Positions 46,549 to 56,032 of a DNA stretch of 64,000 bases are shown here, in pieces. Where the stretch lies: positions 186,001-250,000 of the forward strand of contig CBDCRZ010000121.1 in NCBI GenBank assembly GCA_965221135.1. Direction: 5' to 3'. The notes under the pieces are model-generated. The model did no database searches, was not told where the DNA came from, and saw nothing but the letters and a program-made list of their open reading frames with translations. Position 1 is the first letter of the stretch. Each line of letters opens with the position of its first letter. The DNA is from Sansalvadorimonas sp965221135 (GTDB lineage Bacteria; Pseudomonadota; Gammaproteobacteria; Pseudomonadales; Endozoicomonadaceae). The position numbers and the translations under genes were made by a program.

Positions 46549-47279
46549 CTACACCTTGTTGATCAGTAATCCGATAACAATATCGTGCATATTCTCAAGC
46601 TTGGAAAGCAGATCGTTTTCCGGGTAAAACGCTTGATCCAGGTTCGGAAATTCAGGTTTTCAGGCTCAATCTTCTGGGTATTTCTTTTGCCAACTTCATG
46701 GAACTCCTCATCCAGATTTCTTTCATAGGCACCACAGTCATCCGTATAAAAACGCTGAATACCAAAGGGTTCCAGGAGTGCTTTGAACTACTGAAATACG
46801 CCATCTTTTCTCTTGCCAAAGACGTAAGCAAGAACCCTGCTGGTTGCATGATCTATCGCATGCCAGAGCCAGCGCTGATTGGATTTGCTGTCGACAAATG
46901 ACCATTGTTCGTCAAGCTCTGCCGTACCACAGGCGAGTTCCAGACGGACTTCATTGTCAGGGCCCAGGCTCAGAGTGCGGATATTAGGGTTAACCTGGAC
47001 GAGGTTGTTTTCTTTGCTCCGGATAACATTGATGATTGTCGTTTTACTGATCTGGAGAACCCAACTGGTATCCCGAATACCACTTCCGTTGATGGCCATA
47101 TCAATAACCTGTTTTTGAACGACAGGTGCACAGGCTTTGTAACGATATTTCAGCATAAAGTTTTTGGTGGCACAGTCTGGATCCTGGCAGAGATAGCGCT
47201 GCACACCATGGCGATTGAAGCTACCAAATAATGGATAAAAAGAATTGCCTCCCTGACAAGGTTCAGTTATCAAGCACAC
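46549..47279 (-). pseudogene. IS1-family transposase, decayed
   Basis: On the minus strand, an InsA-like part (RHGVQRYLCQDPDC, then VIDMAINGSGIRDTSWVLQI) is followed by an InsB-like part (ELDEQWSFVDSKSNQRWLWH, DHATSRVLAYVFGKRKDG, YTDDCGAYERNL, KRNTQKIEPENLNFRTWIKR). Features are typical of single-frame IS1-family transposases. It is broken by an in-frame TAG after GVFQ (about 46786) and a frameshift near the end (KLENMHDIVIGLLINKV in another frame). The first ~18 residues derive from FWD spacer DNA, so the true 5' end is lost. Inactive. Confidence 0.8.
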
Positions 47280-47546
47280 CGGTTTTTCAGAAAGCGACCG
47301 TTCTCATAGAAAACAGGGCCGATGACCGCTTTCAATCATTATATAATTCTCGAATGTCTCACAAGAATTCGATTTCAAAACAATCTATGGTGGCTGTCTG
47401 AAAGGGCTTTTCTGGTCATTCCCGATCACCCAGCATTGAATTCAATCCCCCCTGTAACCAGCCGGCCAGACAGATGAACAAAAGAAAAATTCAGCGCAAA
47501 ATCCAGTGTCTTAAAGGCCAACGATTAACAAACGCGGCCTCTCACC
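47227..47546 (+). other. Upstream region of FWD-1
   Basis: 47219-47293 and 47378-47546 match the spacer found between the FWD genes; about 85 bp between them (47294-47377) are unique to this copy. There is no credible promoter or Shine-Dalgarno sequence before the FWD-1 ATG. A short leader frame is described separately. Confidence 0.6.
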
Positions 47547-47560
47547 ATGGATCCAAGTAG
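47474..47560 (+). CDS. Conserved 28-codon leader frame overlapping FWD-1 start
   Basis: ATG AAC AAA AGA ... TAG encodes a basic peptide beginning MNKRKIQRK and overlaps the first 14 bases of FWD-1 in another frame. The same frame precedes each other copy 73 bp before the gene's ATG: 51623, 53703, 55960, 58028, 59915, 61790 and 63815. At FWD-2 (49542) TAG is CAG and the frame runs to 49682. Conservation may just reflect the repeated spacer, but the overlap would allow coupled translation of genes that lack their own Shine-Dalgarno. Confidence 0.3.
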   Translation: MNKRKIQRKIQCLKGQRLTNAASHHGSK

Positions 47561-49157
47561 CACCACTGCCAATCCAGCAGCAACATCCCCAAGACGAAGG
47601 ATACGAGGAAATGATGAGAGAAGAGGCCTGTTTCCTAAGCATCTTCGGTTCTCTGCACACCAGGTTGCCCTCTGCCCCCCCCAAAAAAAGAAGAAGACAA
47701 CGGGCGAACAGTTCTTTCAGAGAACAATAATCAGAGATTGCTGGGAGCAGATTAAAACACACCTGTCAGCCAGGGATATTCTGGCGCTTCGACACACCTG
47801 CTCATTCCTCTTATCCGGTCAGATGCCCTTGTTGTGCCCTGGCCAGAATCAAGCCCTGGTTAATGTTCTTGTTGAACGCTATTACAACCGTAACAAGGAC
47901 GTGCAGTCTTTATGCCGTCAAATAATGACACCATACTTTACCCGTATACATGAGCATAAATCGGCTTTCTGTAGCTGGGTGGAGAAAAATCTGGGAGAGC
48001 AGGAGCAAATATGGATCGGGAAAGATGTCTTACGGCAAGGTGCCCTGCATCGCTACCTGAGCAACAGGGCGATGAGCATAGAATGTGTCGCTACCCTGCA
48101 GGGACACACTCACTGGATACGCTGCATCACTCTGCTCCCCGATGGCCGATTCGTCTCCGGCTCCCGCGATAATACCCTGAAAATCTGGGATCCAAGCATG
48201 AAACCGGGAGCACAATGTGTCGCTACCCTGCGGGGGCACACTAACTGGGTAAACTGCGTCACCCTGCTCCCCGATGACCGATTCGTCTCCGGCTCCGACG
48301 ATCACACCCTGAAAATCTGGGACCCAGGCATGGAACCGGAAGCACAATGTGTCGCTACCCTGCGGGGGCACACTGGCGGGATCAACTGCATCCTCCTGCT
48401 CCCCGATGGCCGATTCGTCTCCGGCTGCCGGGATGGACTCCTGAAAATCTGGGATCCAAGCAAGGAACCGGCAGCACAATGTGTCGCTACCCTGCAGGGA
48501 CACACTGGCGGGATCAACTGCGTCACCCTGCTCCCCGATGGCCGATTCGTCTTCGGCTCCTTCTATGAACCCCTGAAAATCTGGGACCCAGGCAAGGAAC
48601 CGGCAGCACTATGTGTCGCTACCCTGCGGGGGCACACTGGCTGGATAGACTGCGTCACCCTGCTCCCCGATGGCCGATTCGTCTCCGGCTCCTCCGATAG
48701 AACCCTGAAAATCTGGGACCCAAGCAAGGAACCGGCAGTACAATGTGTCGCTACCCTGCGGGGGCACACTGACTATATACGCTGCGTCACCCTGCTCCCC
48801 GATGGCCGACTCGTATCCAGCTCCAACGATAACAACCTGAAAATCTGGGACCCAAGCAAGGAACCGGGAGCACAATGTGTCGCTACCCTGCGGGGGCACA
48901 CTAACTGGACATGCTGCGTCACCCTGCTCCCCGATGGCCGATTCGTCTCCGGCTCCGACGATCACACCCTGAAAATTTGGGACCCAAGCAAGGAATCGGG
49001 GGCACAATGTGTCGCTACCCTGCGGGGGCACACTGACAGGATACGCTGCGTTACCCTGCTCCCCGATGGCCGATTCGTCTCCGGCTCCTCCGATGGCATC
49101 CTGAAAATCTGGGACCCGGATAAACACATCGATCCGCACAAGGGCCTGATCGCGTGA
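47547..49157 (+). CDS. FWD-1: F-box-like + eight-blade WD40 protein
   Basis: Reference description for the family, 536 aa. Residues 1-55 are basic (SPRRRIRGNDERR, QKKKKTTG). About 62-95 is F-box-like: DCWEQIKTHLSARDILALRHTCSFLLSG fits the I-xx-xL-xxxDLLxLRxVCxxxxxL pattern. 96-179 look helical. From 180, eight WD40 units of 44 residues (CVATLRGHT-xx-I-x-CVTLLPDGRFVSGSxDxTLKIWDPSKEPxAQ) with the GH, Asp and WD landmarks; the last ends DKHIDPHKGLIA. In eukaryotes F-box/WD40 proteins (Cdc4, Fbw7, beta-TrCP) select substrates for SCF ubiquitin ligases; a similar host-directed role is inference. No signal peptide. Blade 4 is unusual (FVFGSFYEPLKIW). FWD-1 is the most diverged copy at its N-terminus. 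Confidence 0.87.
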   Translation: MDPSSTTANPAATSPRRRIRGNDERRGLFPKHLRFSAHQVALCPPQKKKKTTGEQFFQRTIIRDCWEQIKTHLSARDILALRHTCSFLLSGQMPLLCPGQNQALVNVLVERYYNRNKDVQSLCRQIMTPYFTRIHEHKSAFCSWVEKNLGEQEQIWIGKDVLRQGALHRYLSNRAMSIECVATLQGHTHWIRCITLLPDGRFVSGSRDNTLKIWDPSMKPGAQCVATLRGHTNWVNCVTLLPDDRFVSGSDDHTLKIWDPGMEPEAQCVATLRGHTGGINCILLLPDGRFVSGCRDGLLKIWDPSKEPAAQCVATLQGHTGGINCVTLLPDGRFVFGSFYEPLKIWDPGKEPAALCVATLRGHTGWIDCVTLLPDGRFVSGSSDRTLKIWDPSKEPAVQCVATLRGHTDYIRCVTLLPDGRLVSSSNDNNLKIWDPSKEPGAQCVATLRGHTNWTCCVTLLPDGRFVSGSDDHTLKIWDPSKESGAQCVATLRGHTDRIRCVTLLPDGRFVSGSSDGILKIWDPDKHIDPHKGLIA

Positions 49158-49614
49158 CAAAATGCGTGCCCGTGCCTGATAAGTTGTTTTGTCGCTTACA
49201 GAGGCTGGGGCTGATGTGGGCATTGAAGATAATGGGCGTGTTGTCAGGGCGGTTATCACACTGCATAACTGGCCTGATCTGCAGTTGCTTGACTAGGTTC
49301 TGGTTCGCCAACCGACCACGATGCCTTATATGCCCGGATTGCTGTGATTTCGTGAGTGCCCTGCGCTGCTGGCTGCACTTGAAATAATGGATAAAAAGAA
49401 TTGCCTCCCTGATAAGCTTCAGTTACCAGGCACACCGGTTTTTCAAAACAATCTACGGTGGCTGTCTGAAAGGGCTTTTCCGGTCATTCCCGATCACCCG
49501 GCATTGAATTCAATCCCCCCTGTAACCAGCCGGCCAGGCAGATGAACAAAAGGAAAATTCAGCGCAAGGTCCAGTGTCTTAAAGGCCAACGATTAACAAA
49601 CGCGGCCTCTCACC
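49158..49614 (+). repeat. FWD spacer, long form
   Basis: A 457-bp spacer repeated between FWD genes. One plus-strand frame reads AGADVGIEDNGRVVRAVITL, then after a TAG continues through MPYMPGLL, a TGA, FRECPALLAALEIMDKKN and NNLWWLSERAFPVIPDHPA, so it looks like a decayed coding sequence; the first part resembles an ankyrin repeat weakly. The 3' 200 bp are the leader before the next FWD gene. No terminator hairpin is evident. Confidence 0.5.
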
Positions 49615-51228
49615 ATGGATCCAAGCAGCACCACTGCCAATCCAGCAGCAGCATCCTCAAGACGAAGGATACGAGGAAATGATGAGAGAAGAGACCCTTC
49701 TCCTCAGCGTCTTCGATCCTCTGCATACCAGGTTGCCCTCTGTGCCCCCTCCCCAGAGAAGAAGATAACCGGCGAACAGTTCTTTCAGAGAACAATAAAC
49801 GGTGATTGCTGGCTGCAGATTAAAAAACACCTGTCAGCCAGGGATATTCTGGCGCTTCGACACACCTGCTCATTCCTCTTATCCGGTCAGATGCCCTTGT
49901 TGTGCCCTGGCCAGAATCAAGCCCTGATTGATGTTCTTGTTGAAGGCTATTACAACCGGAACCAGGACGTTCAGTCTTTATGCCGTCGAATAATGACACC
50001 ATACTTTACCCGTATACATGAGCATAAGTCGGCTTTCTGTAGCTGGGTGGAGAAAAATCTGGGAGAGCAAGAGCAAATATGGATCGGGAAAGATGTCTTA
50101 CGGCAAGGTGCCCTGCATCGCTACCTGAGCAACAGGGCGATGAGCATAGAATGTGTTGTTACCCTGCGGGAGCACACTGACTGGATCAACTGCGTCACCC
50201 TGCTCCCCGATGGCCGATTCGTCTCCGGCTCCTCCCGTGGCATCCTGAAAATCTGGAACCCAAGCAAGGAACCGGGAGCACAATGTGTCGCTACCCTGCG
50301 GGAACACACTAAGTGGATAAGCTGCGTCCTCCTGCTCCCCGATGGCCGATTCGTCTCCGTCTCCTACGATAACACCTTGAAAATCTGGGACCCAAGCATG
50401 GCACTGGGAGCACAATGTGTCGCTACCCTGCGGGGGCACACTGACGGGATCAACTGCATCCTCCTGCTCCCCGATGGCCGATTCGTCTCCGGCTCCGACG
50501 ATAAAACCCTGAAAATCTGGGACCCAAGCAAGGAACCGACAGCACAATGTGTCGCTACCCTGCGGGGGCACACTAACTGGATACGCTGCTTCACCCTGCT
50601 CCCCGATGGCCGATTCGTCTCCGGCTCCTTCGATAAAACCCTGAAAATCTGGGACCCAAGCAAGGAACCAGGAGCACAATGTGTCGCTACCCTGCAGGGG
50701 CACACTGCCGAGATCAAATGCATCCTCCTGCTCCCCGATGGCCGATTCGTCTCCGGCTCCTGCGATCGTACCCTGAAAATCTGGAGCCCAAGAAAGGAGG
50801 AACCGGGAGCACAATGTGTCGCTACCCTGCAGGGACATACTAGCTTGATAGAATGCGTCACCCTGCTCCCCGATGGCCGACTCGTATCCAGCTCCAACGA
50901 TAACAACCTGAAAATCTGGGATCCAAGCATGAAACCGGGAGCACAATGTGTCGCTACCCTGCAGGGGCACACTCGCGGGATACGCTGCGTCACCCTGCTC
51001 CCCGATGGCCGATTCGTCTCCGGCTCCGACGATCACACCCTGAAAATTTGGGACCCAAGCAAGGAATCGGGAGCACAATGTGTCGCTACCCTGCGGGGGC
51101 ACACTGACTGGATCAACTGCGTCCTCCTGCTCCCCGATGGCCGACTCGTCTCCGGCTCCTTCGATGAAACCCTGAAAATCTGGGATCCGGATAAACACAT
51201 CGATCCGCACAAGGGTCTGATCGCGTGA
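49615..51228 (+). CDS. FWD-2: F-box-like + eight-blade WD40 protein
   Basis: 537 aa. Layout as FWD-1. The N-terminal part reads DPSPQRLRSSAYQVALCAPSPEKK, shared with FWD-3 and FWD-4. Blade 1 opens CVVTLREHT, and blades 1-2 have EHT for GHT. Blade 5 has one extra residue (PRKEEPGAQ) and SP in place of DP after IW. It is the same as FWD-3 apart from a stretch covering blades 2-4, a clear mosaic. In this copy the leader frame's stop is lost. Confidence 0.87.
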   Translation: MDPSSTTANPAAASSRRRIRGNDERRDPSPQRLRSSAYQVALCAPSPEKKITGEQFFQRTINGDCWLQIKKHLSARDILALRHTCSFLLSGQMPLLCPGQNQALIDVLVEGYYNRNQDVQSLCRRIMTPYFTRIHEHKSAFCSWVEKNLGEQEQIWIGKDVLRQGALHRYLSNRAMSIECVVTLREHTDWINCVTLLPDGRFVSGSSRGILKIWNPSKEPGAQCVATLREHTKWISCVLLLPDGRFVSVSYDNTLKIWDPSMALGAQCVATLRGHTDGINCILLLPDGRFVSGSDDKTLKIWDPSKEPTAQCVATLRGHTNWIRCFTLLPDGRFVSGSFDKTLKIWDPSKEPGAQCVATLQGHTAEIKCILLLPDGRFVSGSCDRTLKIWSPRKEEPGAQCVATLQGHTSLIECVTLLPDGRLVSSSNDNNLKIWDPSMKPGAQCVATLQGHTRGIRCVTLLPDGRFVSGSDDHTLKIWDPSKESGAQCVATLRGHTDWINCVLLLPDGRLVSGSFDETLKIWDPDKHIDPHKGLIA

Positions 51229-51695
51229 CAAAATGCGTGCAAAATCACTCACGTGCCTGATACGTTGTTTTGTCCCGTACAGTGACTGGGGCTGATGTGG
51301 GCATTGAAGATAATGGGCGTGTTGTCAGGGCGGTTATCACACAGCATAACTGGCCTGGTCTGCCGTTACTTGACTAAGTTCTGGTTCGCCAACCGACCAC
51401 GATGCCTTATATTCCCGGATTGCTGTCATTTCGTGAGTGCCCTGCGCTGCTGGCTGCACTTGAAATAATGGATAAAAAGAATTGCCTCCCTGATAAGCTT
51501 CAGTTACCAGGCACACCGGTTTTTCAAAACAATCTATGGTGGCTGTCTGAAAGGGCTTTTCCGGTCATTCCCGATCACCCGGCATTGAATTCAATCCCCC
51601 CTGTAACCAGCCGGCCAGGCAGATGAACAAAAGGAAAATTCAGCGCAAGGTCCAGTGTCTTAAAGGCCAACGATTAACAAACGCGGCCTCTCACC
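51229..51695 (+). repeat. FWD spacer with open 74-codon frame
   Basis: 467 bp, about 10 bp longer than the first spacer (extra CAAAATCACTCA after the gene's stop). Here the decayed frame is uninterrupted from an ATG at 51402 to 51626 (74 aa, MPYIPGLLSFRECPALLAAL at its start). It has no Shine-Dalgarno and no recognisable domain, so it is more likely a remnant than a gene. Confidence 0.45.
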
Positions 51696-53309
51696 ATGGA
51701 TCCAAGTAGCACCACTGCCAATCCAGCAGCAGCATCCTCAAGACGAAGGATACGAGGAAATGATGAGAGAAGAGACCCTTCTCCTCAGCGTCTTCGATCC
51801 TCTGCATACCAGGTTGCCCTCTGTGCCCCCTCCCCAGAGAAGAAGATAACCGGCGAACAGTTCTTTCAGAAAACAATAAACGGTGATTGCTGGCTGCAGA
51901 TTAAAAAACACCTGTCAGCCAGGGATATTCTGGCGCTTCGACACACCTGCTCATTCCTCTTATCCGGTCAGATGCCCTTGTTGTGCCCTGGCCAGAATCA
52001 AGCCCTGATTGATGTTCTTGTTGAAGGCTATTACAACCGGAACAAGGACGTGCAGTCTTTATGCCGTCAAATAATGACACCATACTTTACCCGTATACAT
52101 GAGCATAAGTCGGCTTTCTGTAGCTGGGTGGAGAAAAATCTGGGAGAGCAAGAGCAAATATGGATCGGGAAAGATGTCTTACGGCAAGGTGCCCTGCATC
52201 GCTACCTGAGCAACAGGGCGATGAGCATAGAATGTGTTGTTACCCTGCGGGAGCACACTGACTGGATCAACTGCGTCACCCTGCTCCCCGATGGCCGATT
52301 CGTCTCCGGCTCCTCCCGTGGCATCCTGAAAATCTGGAACCCAAGCAAGGAACCGGGAGCACAATGTGTCGCTACCCTGCGGGAACACACTAAGTGGATA
52401 AGCTGCGTCCTCCTGCTCCCCGATGGCCGATTCGTCTCCGTCTCCTACGATAACACCTTGAAAATCTGGGATCCAAGTATGAAACCGGGAACACAATGTG
52501 TCGCTACCCTGCGGGGGCACACTGACAGGCTACTCTGCGTCACCCTGCTCTCCGATGGCCGATTCGTCTCCGGCTCCTTGGATGGCACCCTGAAAATCTG
52601 GGACCCAAGCAAGGAACCGGCAGCACAATGTGTCGCTACCCTGCGGGGGCACACTGGCTGGACCCACTGCGTCACCCTGCTCCCCGATGGCCGATTCGTC
52701 TCCGGCTCCTTCGATAAAACCCTGAAAATCTGGGACCCAAGCAAGGAACCAGGAGCACAATGTGTCGCTACCCTGCAGGGGCACACTGCCGAGATCAAAT
52801 GCATCCTCCTGCTCCCCGATGGCCGATTCGTCTCCGGCTCCTGCGATCGTACCCTGAAAATCTGGAGCCCAAGAAAGGAGGAACCGGGAGCACAATGTGT
52901 CGCTACCCTGCAGGGACATACTAGCTTGATAGAATGCGTCACCCTGCTCCCCGATGGCCGACTCGTATCCAGCTCCAACGATAACAACCTGAAAATCTGG
53001 GATCCAAGCATGAAACCGGGAGCACAATGTGTCGCTACCCTGCAGGGGCACACTCGCGGGATACGCTGCGTCACCCTGCTCCCCGATGGCCGATTCGTCT
53101 CCGGCTCCGACGATCACACCCTGAAAATTTGGGACCCAAGCAAGGAATCGGGAGCACAATGTGTCGCTACCCTGCGGGGGCACACTGACTGGATCAACTG
53201 CGTCCTCCTGCTCCCCGATGGCCGACTCGTCTCCGGCTCCTTCGATGAAACCCTGAAAATCTGGGATCCGGATAAACACATCGATCCGCACAAGGGTCTG
53301 ATCGCGTGA
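51696..53309 (+). CDS. FWD-3: F-box-like + eight-blade WD40 protein
   Basis: 537 aa. Blades 1-2, most of 4 and 5-8 match FWD-2 nearly base for base, but the end of blade 2, blade 3 (HTDRLLCVTLLSDGRFVSGS) and the start of blade 4 (HTGWTHCVTLL) differ and resemble units in FWD-4 and FWD-5. This is what gene conversion or unequal crossing-over within the array would give. Confidence 0.87.
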   Translation: MDPSSTTANPAAASSRRRIRGNDERRDPSPQRLRSSAYQVALCAPSPEKKITGEQFFQKTINGDCWLQIKKHLSARDILALRHTCSFLLSGQMPLLCPGQNQALIDVLVEGYYNRNKDVQSLCRQIMTPYFTRIHEHKSAFCSWVEKNLGEQEQIWIGKDVLRQGALHRYLSNRAMSIECVVTLREHTDWINCVTLLPDGRFVSGSSRGILKIWNPSKEPGAQCVATLREHTKWISCVLLLPDGRFVSVSYDNTLKIWDPSMKPGTQCVATLRGHTDRLLCVTLLSDGRFVSGSLDGTLKIWDPSKEPAAQCVATLRGHTGWTHCVTLLPDGRFVSGSFDKTLKIWDPSKEPGAQCVATLQGHTAEIKCILLLPDGRFVSGSCDRTLKIWSPRKEEPGAQCVATLQGHTSLIECVTLLPDGRLVSSSNDNNLKIWDPSMKPGAQCVATLQGHTRGIRCVTLLPDGRFVSGSDDHTLKIWDPSKESGAQCVATLRGHTDWINCVLLLPDGRLVSGSFDETLKIWDPDKHIDPHKGLIA

Positions 53310-53775
53310 CAAAATGCGTGCCAAATCACTCACGTGCCTGATAAGTTGTTTTGTCCCGTACAGTGGCTGGGGCTGATGTGGGCATTGAAGATAATGGGCG
53401 TGTTGTCAGGGCGGTTATCACACTGCATAACTGGCCTGGTCTGCCGTTACTTGACTAGGTTCTGGTTCGCCAACCGACCACGATGCCTTATATTCCCGGA
53501 TTGCTGTCATTTCGTGAGTGCCCTGCGCTGCTGGCTGCACTTGAAATAATGGATAAAAAGAATTGCCTCCCTGATAAGTTCAGTTACCAGGCACACCGGT
53601 TTTTCAAAAGAATCTATGGTGGCTGTCTGAAAGGGCTTTTCCGGTCATTCCCGATCACCCGGCATTGAATTCAATCCCCCCTGTAACCAGCCGGCCAGGC
53701 AGATGAACAAAAGGAAAATTCAGCGCAAGGTCCAGTGTCTTAAAGGCCAACGATTAACAAACGCGGCCTCTCACC
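53310..53775 (+). repeat. FWD spacer, long form
   Basis: 466 bp, nearly the same as the preceding spacer, with a one-base deletion (GATAAGTTCAG for GATAAGCTTCAG) that breaks the decayed frame at about 53580. Nothing else is visible. Confidence 0.5.
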
Positions 53776-55413
53776 ATGGATCCAAGTAGCACCACTGCCA
53801 ATCCAGCAGCAGCATCCTCAAGACGAAGGATACGAGGAAATGATGAGAGAAGAGACCCTTCTCCTCAGCGTCTTCGATCCTCTGCATACCAGGTTGCCCT
53901 CTGTGCCCCCTCCCCAGAGAAGAAGATAACCGGCGAACAGTTCTTTCAGAAAACAATAATCAGTGATTGCTGGCTGCAGATTAAAACACACCTGTCAGCC
54001 AGGGATATTCTGGCGCTTCGACACACCTGCTCATTCCTCTTATCCGGTCAGATGCCCTTGTTGTGCCCTGGCCAGAATCAAGCCCTGATTGATGTTCTTG
54101 TTGAAGGCTATTACAACCGGAACAAGGACGTGCAGTCTTTATGCCGTCAAATAATGACACCATACTTTACCCGTATACATGAGCATAAGTCGGCTTTCTG
54201 TAGCTGGGTGGAGAAAAATCTGGGAGAGCAGGAGCAAATATTGATCGGGAAAGATGTCTTACGGCAAGGTGCCCTGCATCGCTACCTGAGCAACAGGGCG
54301 ATGAGCATAGAATGTGTCGCTACCCTGCAGGGACATACTAAGTGGATCAACTGCGTCACCCTGCTCCCCGATGGCCGATTCGTCTCCGGCTCCGACGATC
54401 GCACCCTGAAAATCTGGGATCCAAGCATGAAACCTAGAGCACAATGTGTCGCTACCCTGCGGGGGCACACTGACTATGTACTCTGCGTCACCCTGCTCCC
54501 CGATGGCCGATTCGTCTCCGGCTCCGACGATCGCACCCTGAAAATCTGGGACCCAAGCATGAAACCGGGAGCACACTGTGTCGCTACCCTGCGGGGGCAC
54601 ACTGGCGGGATGAGCTGCATCCTCCTGCTCCCCGATGGCCGATTCGTCTCCGGCTCCTGCGATGGCACCCTGAAAATCTGGGACCCAGGCAAGGAACCGG
54701 GAGCGCAATGTGTCGCTACCCTGCGGGGGCACACTGGCTGGATCCTCTGCGTCATCCTGCTCCCCGATGGCCGATTCGTCTCCGGCTCCTCCGATAAAAC
54801 CCTGAAAATCTGGGACCCAGGCAAGGAACCGGCAACACAATGTGTCGCTACCCTGCGGGGGCACACTCACTGGATCAACTGCGTCACCCTGCTCCCAGAT
54901 GGCCGATTCGTCACCGGCTCCGACGATGGCACCCTGAAAATCTGGGATCCAAGCAAGGAACCGGTAGCACAATGTGTCGCTACCCTGCGGGGGCACACTG
55001 ACAGGCTACTCTGCGTCACCCTGCTCCCCGATGGCCGATTCGTCTCCGGTTCCGAAGATGGCATCCTGGAAATCTGGGACCCAAGCAAGGAACCGGCAGC
55101 ACAATGTGTCACTACCCTGCGGGGGCACACTGACAGGATACGCTGCATCACCCTGCTCTCCGATGGCCGATTCGTCTCCGGCTCCGACGATCGCACCCTG
55201 AAAATCTGGGACCCAAGCAAGGATGCGGGAGCACAATGTGTCGCTACCCTGCGGGGGCACACTCACTGGATAGGATGCGTCACCCTGCTCCTTGATGGCC
55301 GATTCGTCTCCGGCGCCTTCGATAAAACCCTGAAAATCTGGGATCCGTATAAACACATCGATCCGCACAAGGGCCTGATCCCGCTGTGTCAGCATAGATG
55401 TCGCCTCTCTTGA
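53776..55413 (+). CDS. FWD-4: F-box-like + eight-blade WD40 protein, altered C-terminus
   Basis: 545 aa. Eight blades. Insertion of an IS3-type fragment at 55381 replaces the normal last two residues (IA) by IPLCQHRCRLS; the propeller itself is complete. Blade 6 ends with LEIWD in place of LKIWD, and blade 8 has SGAFD. The linker has QILIGKD where most copies have QIWIGKD, shared with FWD-5. Blade 4 matches blade 4 of FWD-5. Confidence 0.87.
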   Translation: MDPSSTTANPAAASSRRRIRGNDERRDPSPQRLRSSAYQVALCAPSPEKKITGEQFFQKTIISDCWLQIKTHLSARDILALRHTCSFLLSGQMPLLCPGQNQALIDVLVEGYYNRNKDVQSLCRQIMTPYFTRIHEHKSAFCSWVEKNLGEQEQILIGKDVLRQGALHRYLSNRAMSIECVATLQGHTKWINCVTLLPDGRFVSGSDDRTLKIWDPSMKPRAQCVATLRGHTDYVLCVTLLPDGRFVSGSDDRTLKIWDPSMKPGAHCVATLRGHTGGMSCILLLPDGRFVSGSCDGTLKIWDPGKEPGAQCVATLRGHTGWILCVILLPDGRFVSGSSDKTLKIWDPGKEPATQCVATLRGHTHWINCVTLLPDGRFVTGSDDGTLKIWDPSKEPVAQCVATLRGHTDRLLCVTLLPDGRFVSGSEDGILEIWDPSKEPAAQCVTTLRGHTDRIRCITLLSDGRFVSGSDDRTLKIWDPSKDAGAQCVATLRGHTHWIGCVTLLLDGRFVSGAFDKTLKIWDPYKHIDPHKGLIPLCQHRCRLS

Positions 55414-55560
55414 TCACTGATTCCCATAACAGGGTATCTATAAGAGAGAGGATTTATGGCTCGTTATTCCAAAGAAATGAAAGCATCCATCATTGCGAGA
55501 ATGATGCCCCCTAATAACATTTCTGTGTCTGAGTTAAAGAAAGAAACAGGCACTGTGATC
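55381..55560 (+). mobile_element. IS3-type insertion-sequence 5' fragment
   Basis: 180 bp inserted between GGCCTGATC and GCGTGAC of the FWD-4 3' end, with TGATC repeated at both edges. It contains the start of an OrfA-like helix-turn-helix transposase at 55456 (MARYSKEMKASIIARMMPPN), preceded by GAGAGG. After about 34 codons it runs back into FWD DNA and stops at 55566. The rest of the element is gone. Confidence 0.7.
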
Positions 55561-56032
55561 GCGTGACAAAATGCGTACCAAATTACTCACGTGCCTGATA
55601 AGTTGTTTTGTCCCGTACAGTGGCTGGGGCTGATGTGGGCATTGAAGATAATGGGCCTGTTGCCAGGGCGATTATCACACTCATAACTGGCCTGGTCTGC
55701 CGTTACTTGACTAGGTTCTGGTTCGCCAACCGACCACGATGCCTTATATTCCCGGATTGCTGTCATTTCGTGAGTGCCCTGCGCTGCTGGCTGCACTTGA
55801 AATAATGGATAAAAAGAATTGCCTCCCTGATAAGGTTCAGTTACCAGGCACACCGGTTTTTCAAAAGAATCTATGGTGGCTGTCTGAAAGGGCTTTTCCG
55901 GTCATTCCCGATCACCCGGCATTGAATTCAATCCCCCCTGTAACCAGCCGGCCAGACAGATGAACAAAAGAAAAATTCAGCGCAAGATCCAGAGTCTTAA
56001 AGGCCAACAATTAACAAACGCGGCCTCTCACC
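55414..56032 (+). repeat. FWD spacer enlarged by an IS fragment
   Basis: 619 bp: the IS3-type fragment up to 55560, then the usual spacer. The decayed frame is open again from 55739 to 55963. ATTATCACACTCATAAC shows small deletions compared with other copies. Confidence 0.5.

Noticed and set aside
44598..47546. tRNA or rRNA genes in the inter-array region
   Set aside because: No cloverleaf-like arms, CCA ends or rRNA motifs were seen on either strand here or elsewhere in the window.
50098..51252. Minus-strand frames of up to 411 codons across the FWD genes (PPQGSDTLCSRFLAWVPDFQG repeats)
   Set aside because: Antisense shadows of the 132-bp WD40 repeat; they vary with the WD40 codons and have no independent features.
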